A stretch of DNA of 50,798 nucleotides, taken from assembly GCA_913041025.1 (NCBI GenBank), contig CAJWGQ010000004.1, positions 1-50,798 on the forward strand, given 5' to 3'. The position numbers were made by a program, and so were the translations under genes. Origin of the DNA: an uncultured Gammaproteobacteria bacterium. GTDB lineage: Bacteria > Pseudomonadota > Gammaproteobacteria > Pseudomonadales > Azotimanducaceae_A. The first letter of the stretch is position 1, and every line of letters starts with the position of its first letter. The notes under the pieces are model-generated. The model made no database searches. It saw only the letters and a program-made list of their open reading frames with translations, and was not told the DNA's origin. Shown in pieces: positions 50,664-50,798 of the stretch.

Positions 50664-50798
50664 TTATTGAGTTCTATCTTTCATTACACGTGAGGCACCT
50701 TCGAGACGCTTCTCCGTGGGTGTTTTGACTACGACATCCAATGCCTGTTACGCGAGCTCACAAGATCTGACGTTGGTAGTTTGCCGGTCATAGAAAAA
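50664..50798 (-). pseudogene. Possible 3-prime end of a broken gene at the window edge
   Basis: Reading leftwards from the window edge, one frame gives FFYDRQTTNVRSCELA, a TAA at 50748-50750, then QALDVVVKTPTEKRLEGAS and RVMKDRTQ with a stop at 50664-50666. The second part looks like ordinary coding sequence, with a charged, regular composition, but I do not recognise the family. It may be the tail of a gene with a nonsense change, or chance. The rest lies outside the window. Confidence 0.3.

Noticed and set aside
1..50798. CRISPR arrays, tRNA or rRNA genes, insertion sequences, integrases, phage genes
   Set aside because: I looked for regularly spaced repeats, cloverleaf-type sequences and transposase or integrase motifs on both strands and saw none.

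Overview
This window is almost wholly a chromosomal purine-catabolism and purine-uptake island, most likely from a marine-type gammaproteobacterium. That assignment is an inference from moderate GC, the membrane urate oxidase PuuD, an XdhABC-type xanthine dehydrogenase, a Gram-negative TonB/ExbB/ExbD energising module with a DUF3450 protein, and a TonB-dependent receptor. No rRNA, tRNA, CRISPR array, integrase or insertion sequence was seen.

Left flank (1-3460): an exported endonuclease/exonuclease/phosphatase-fold protein, a conserved exported protein whose signal peptide is broken by an in-frame TGA, a MORN-repeat protein, and a previously easy-to-miss relic of an Anbu-type proteasome-like protease (COG3484) with a frameshift and truncation.

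Core pathway (3464-24364): adenine is deaminated by an adenine deaminase (a divergent paralogue lies nearby), guanine by guanine deaminase, and 8-oxoguanine by an 8-oxoguanine deaminase. XdhA/XdhB with maturation factor XdhC make urate. PuuD (membrane urate oxidase with a cytochrome c tail), hydroxyisourate hydrolase and OHCU decarboxylase convert urate to S-allantoin. PuuE gives allantoate, and allantoate amidohydrolase, (S)-ureidoglycine aminohydrolase and a plant-like ureidoglycolate amidohydrolase take it to glyoxylate with nitrogen released as ammonia, so no urease is needed. Three NCS2-family permeases (two in the core, one at 39.5 kb) feed the pathway. A RutR-like TetR regulator is divergent from xdhA, with two perfect palindromes between them.

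Uptake block (24592-34124): DUF3450 protein, two MotA/TolQ/ExbB proton-channel proteins, ExbD, TonB and a TPR protein, followed without a real break by a BMP-type nucleoside/purine ABC importer. A TonB-dependent receptor at 46.2-48.7 kb, ending in a strong terminator, is a candidate outer-membrane partner.

Accessory enzymes (34127-50437): a second 8-oxoguanine-deaminase-like amidohydrolase, a THI5/NMT1-type ABC importer, RidA, a creatininase-family hydrolase, a biuret/triuret-hydrolase-like cysteine hydrolase, a cytosine-deaminase-like amidohydrolase, an FAD-linked oxidase, a DUF2165 protein with a Rieske oxygenase, a nucleoside deaminase, and a 2-oxoglutarate oxygenase with a dead DUF1330 gene (two in-frame TGA codons) attached. 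With the AtzG-AtzE pair at 10.5-12.1 kb, the biuret/triuret-hydrolase homologue suggests a side branch for oxidative breakdown products of urate such as triuret; this is the most interesting hypothesis in the window.
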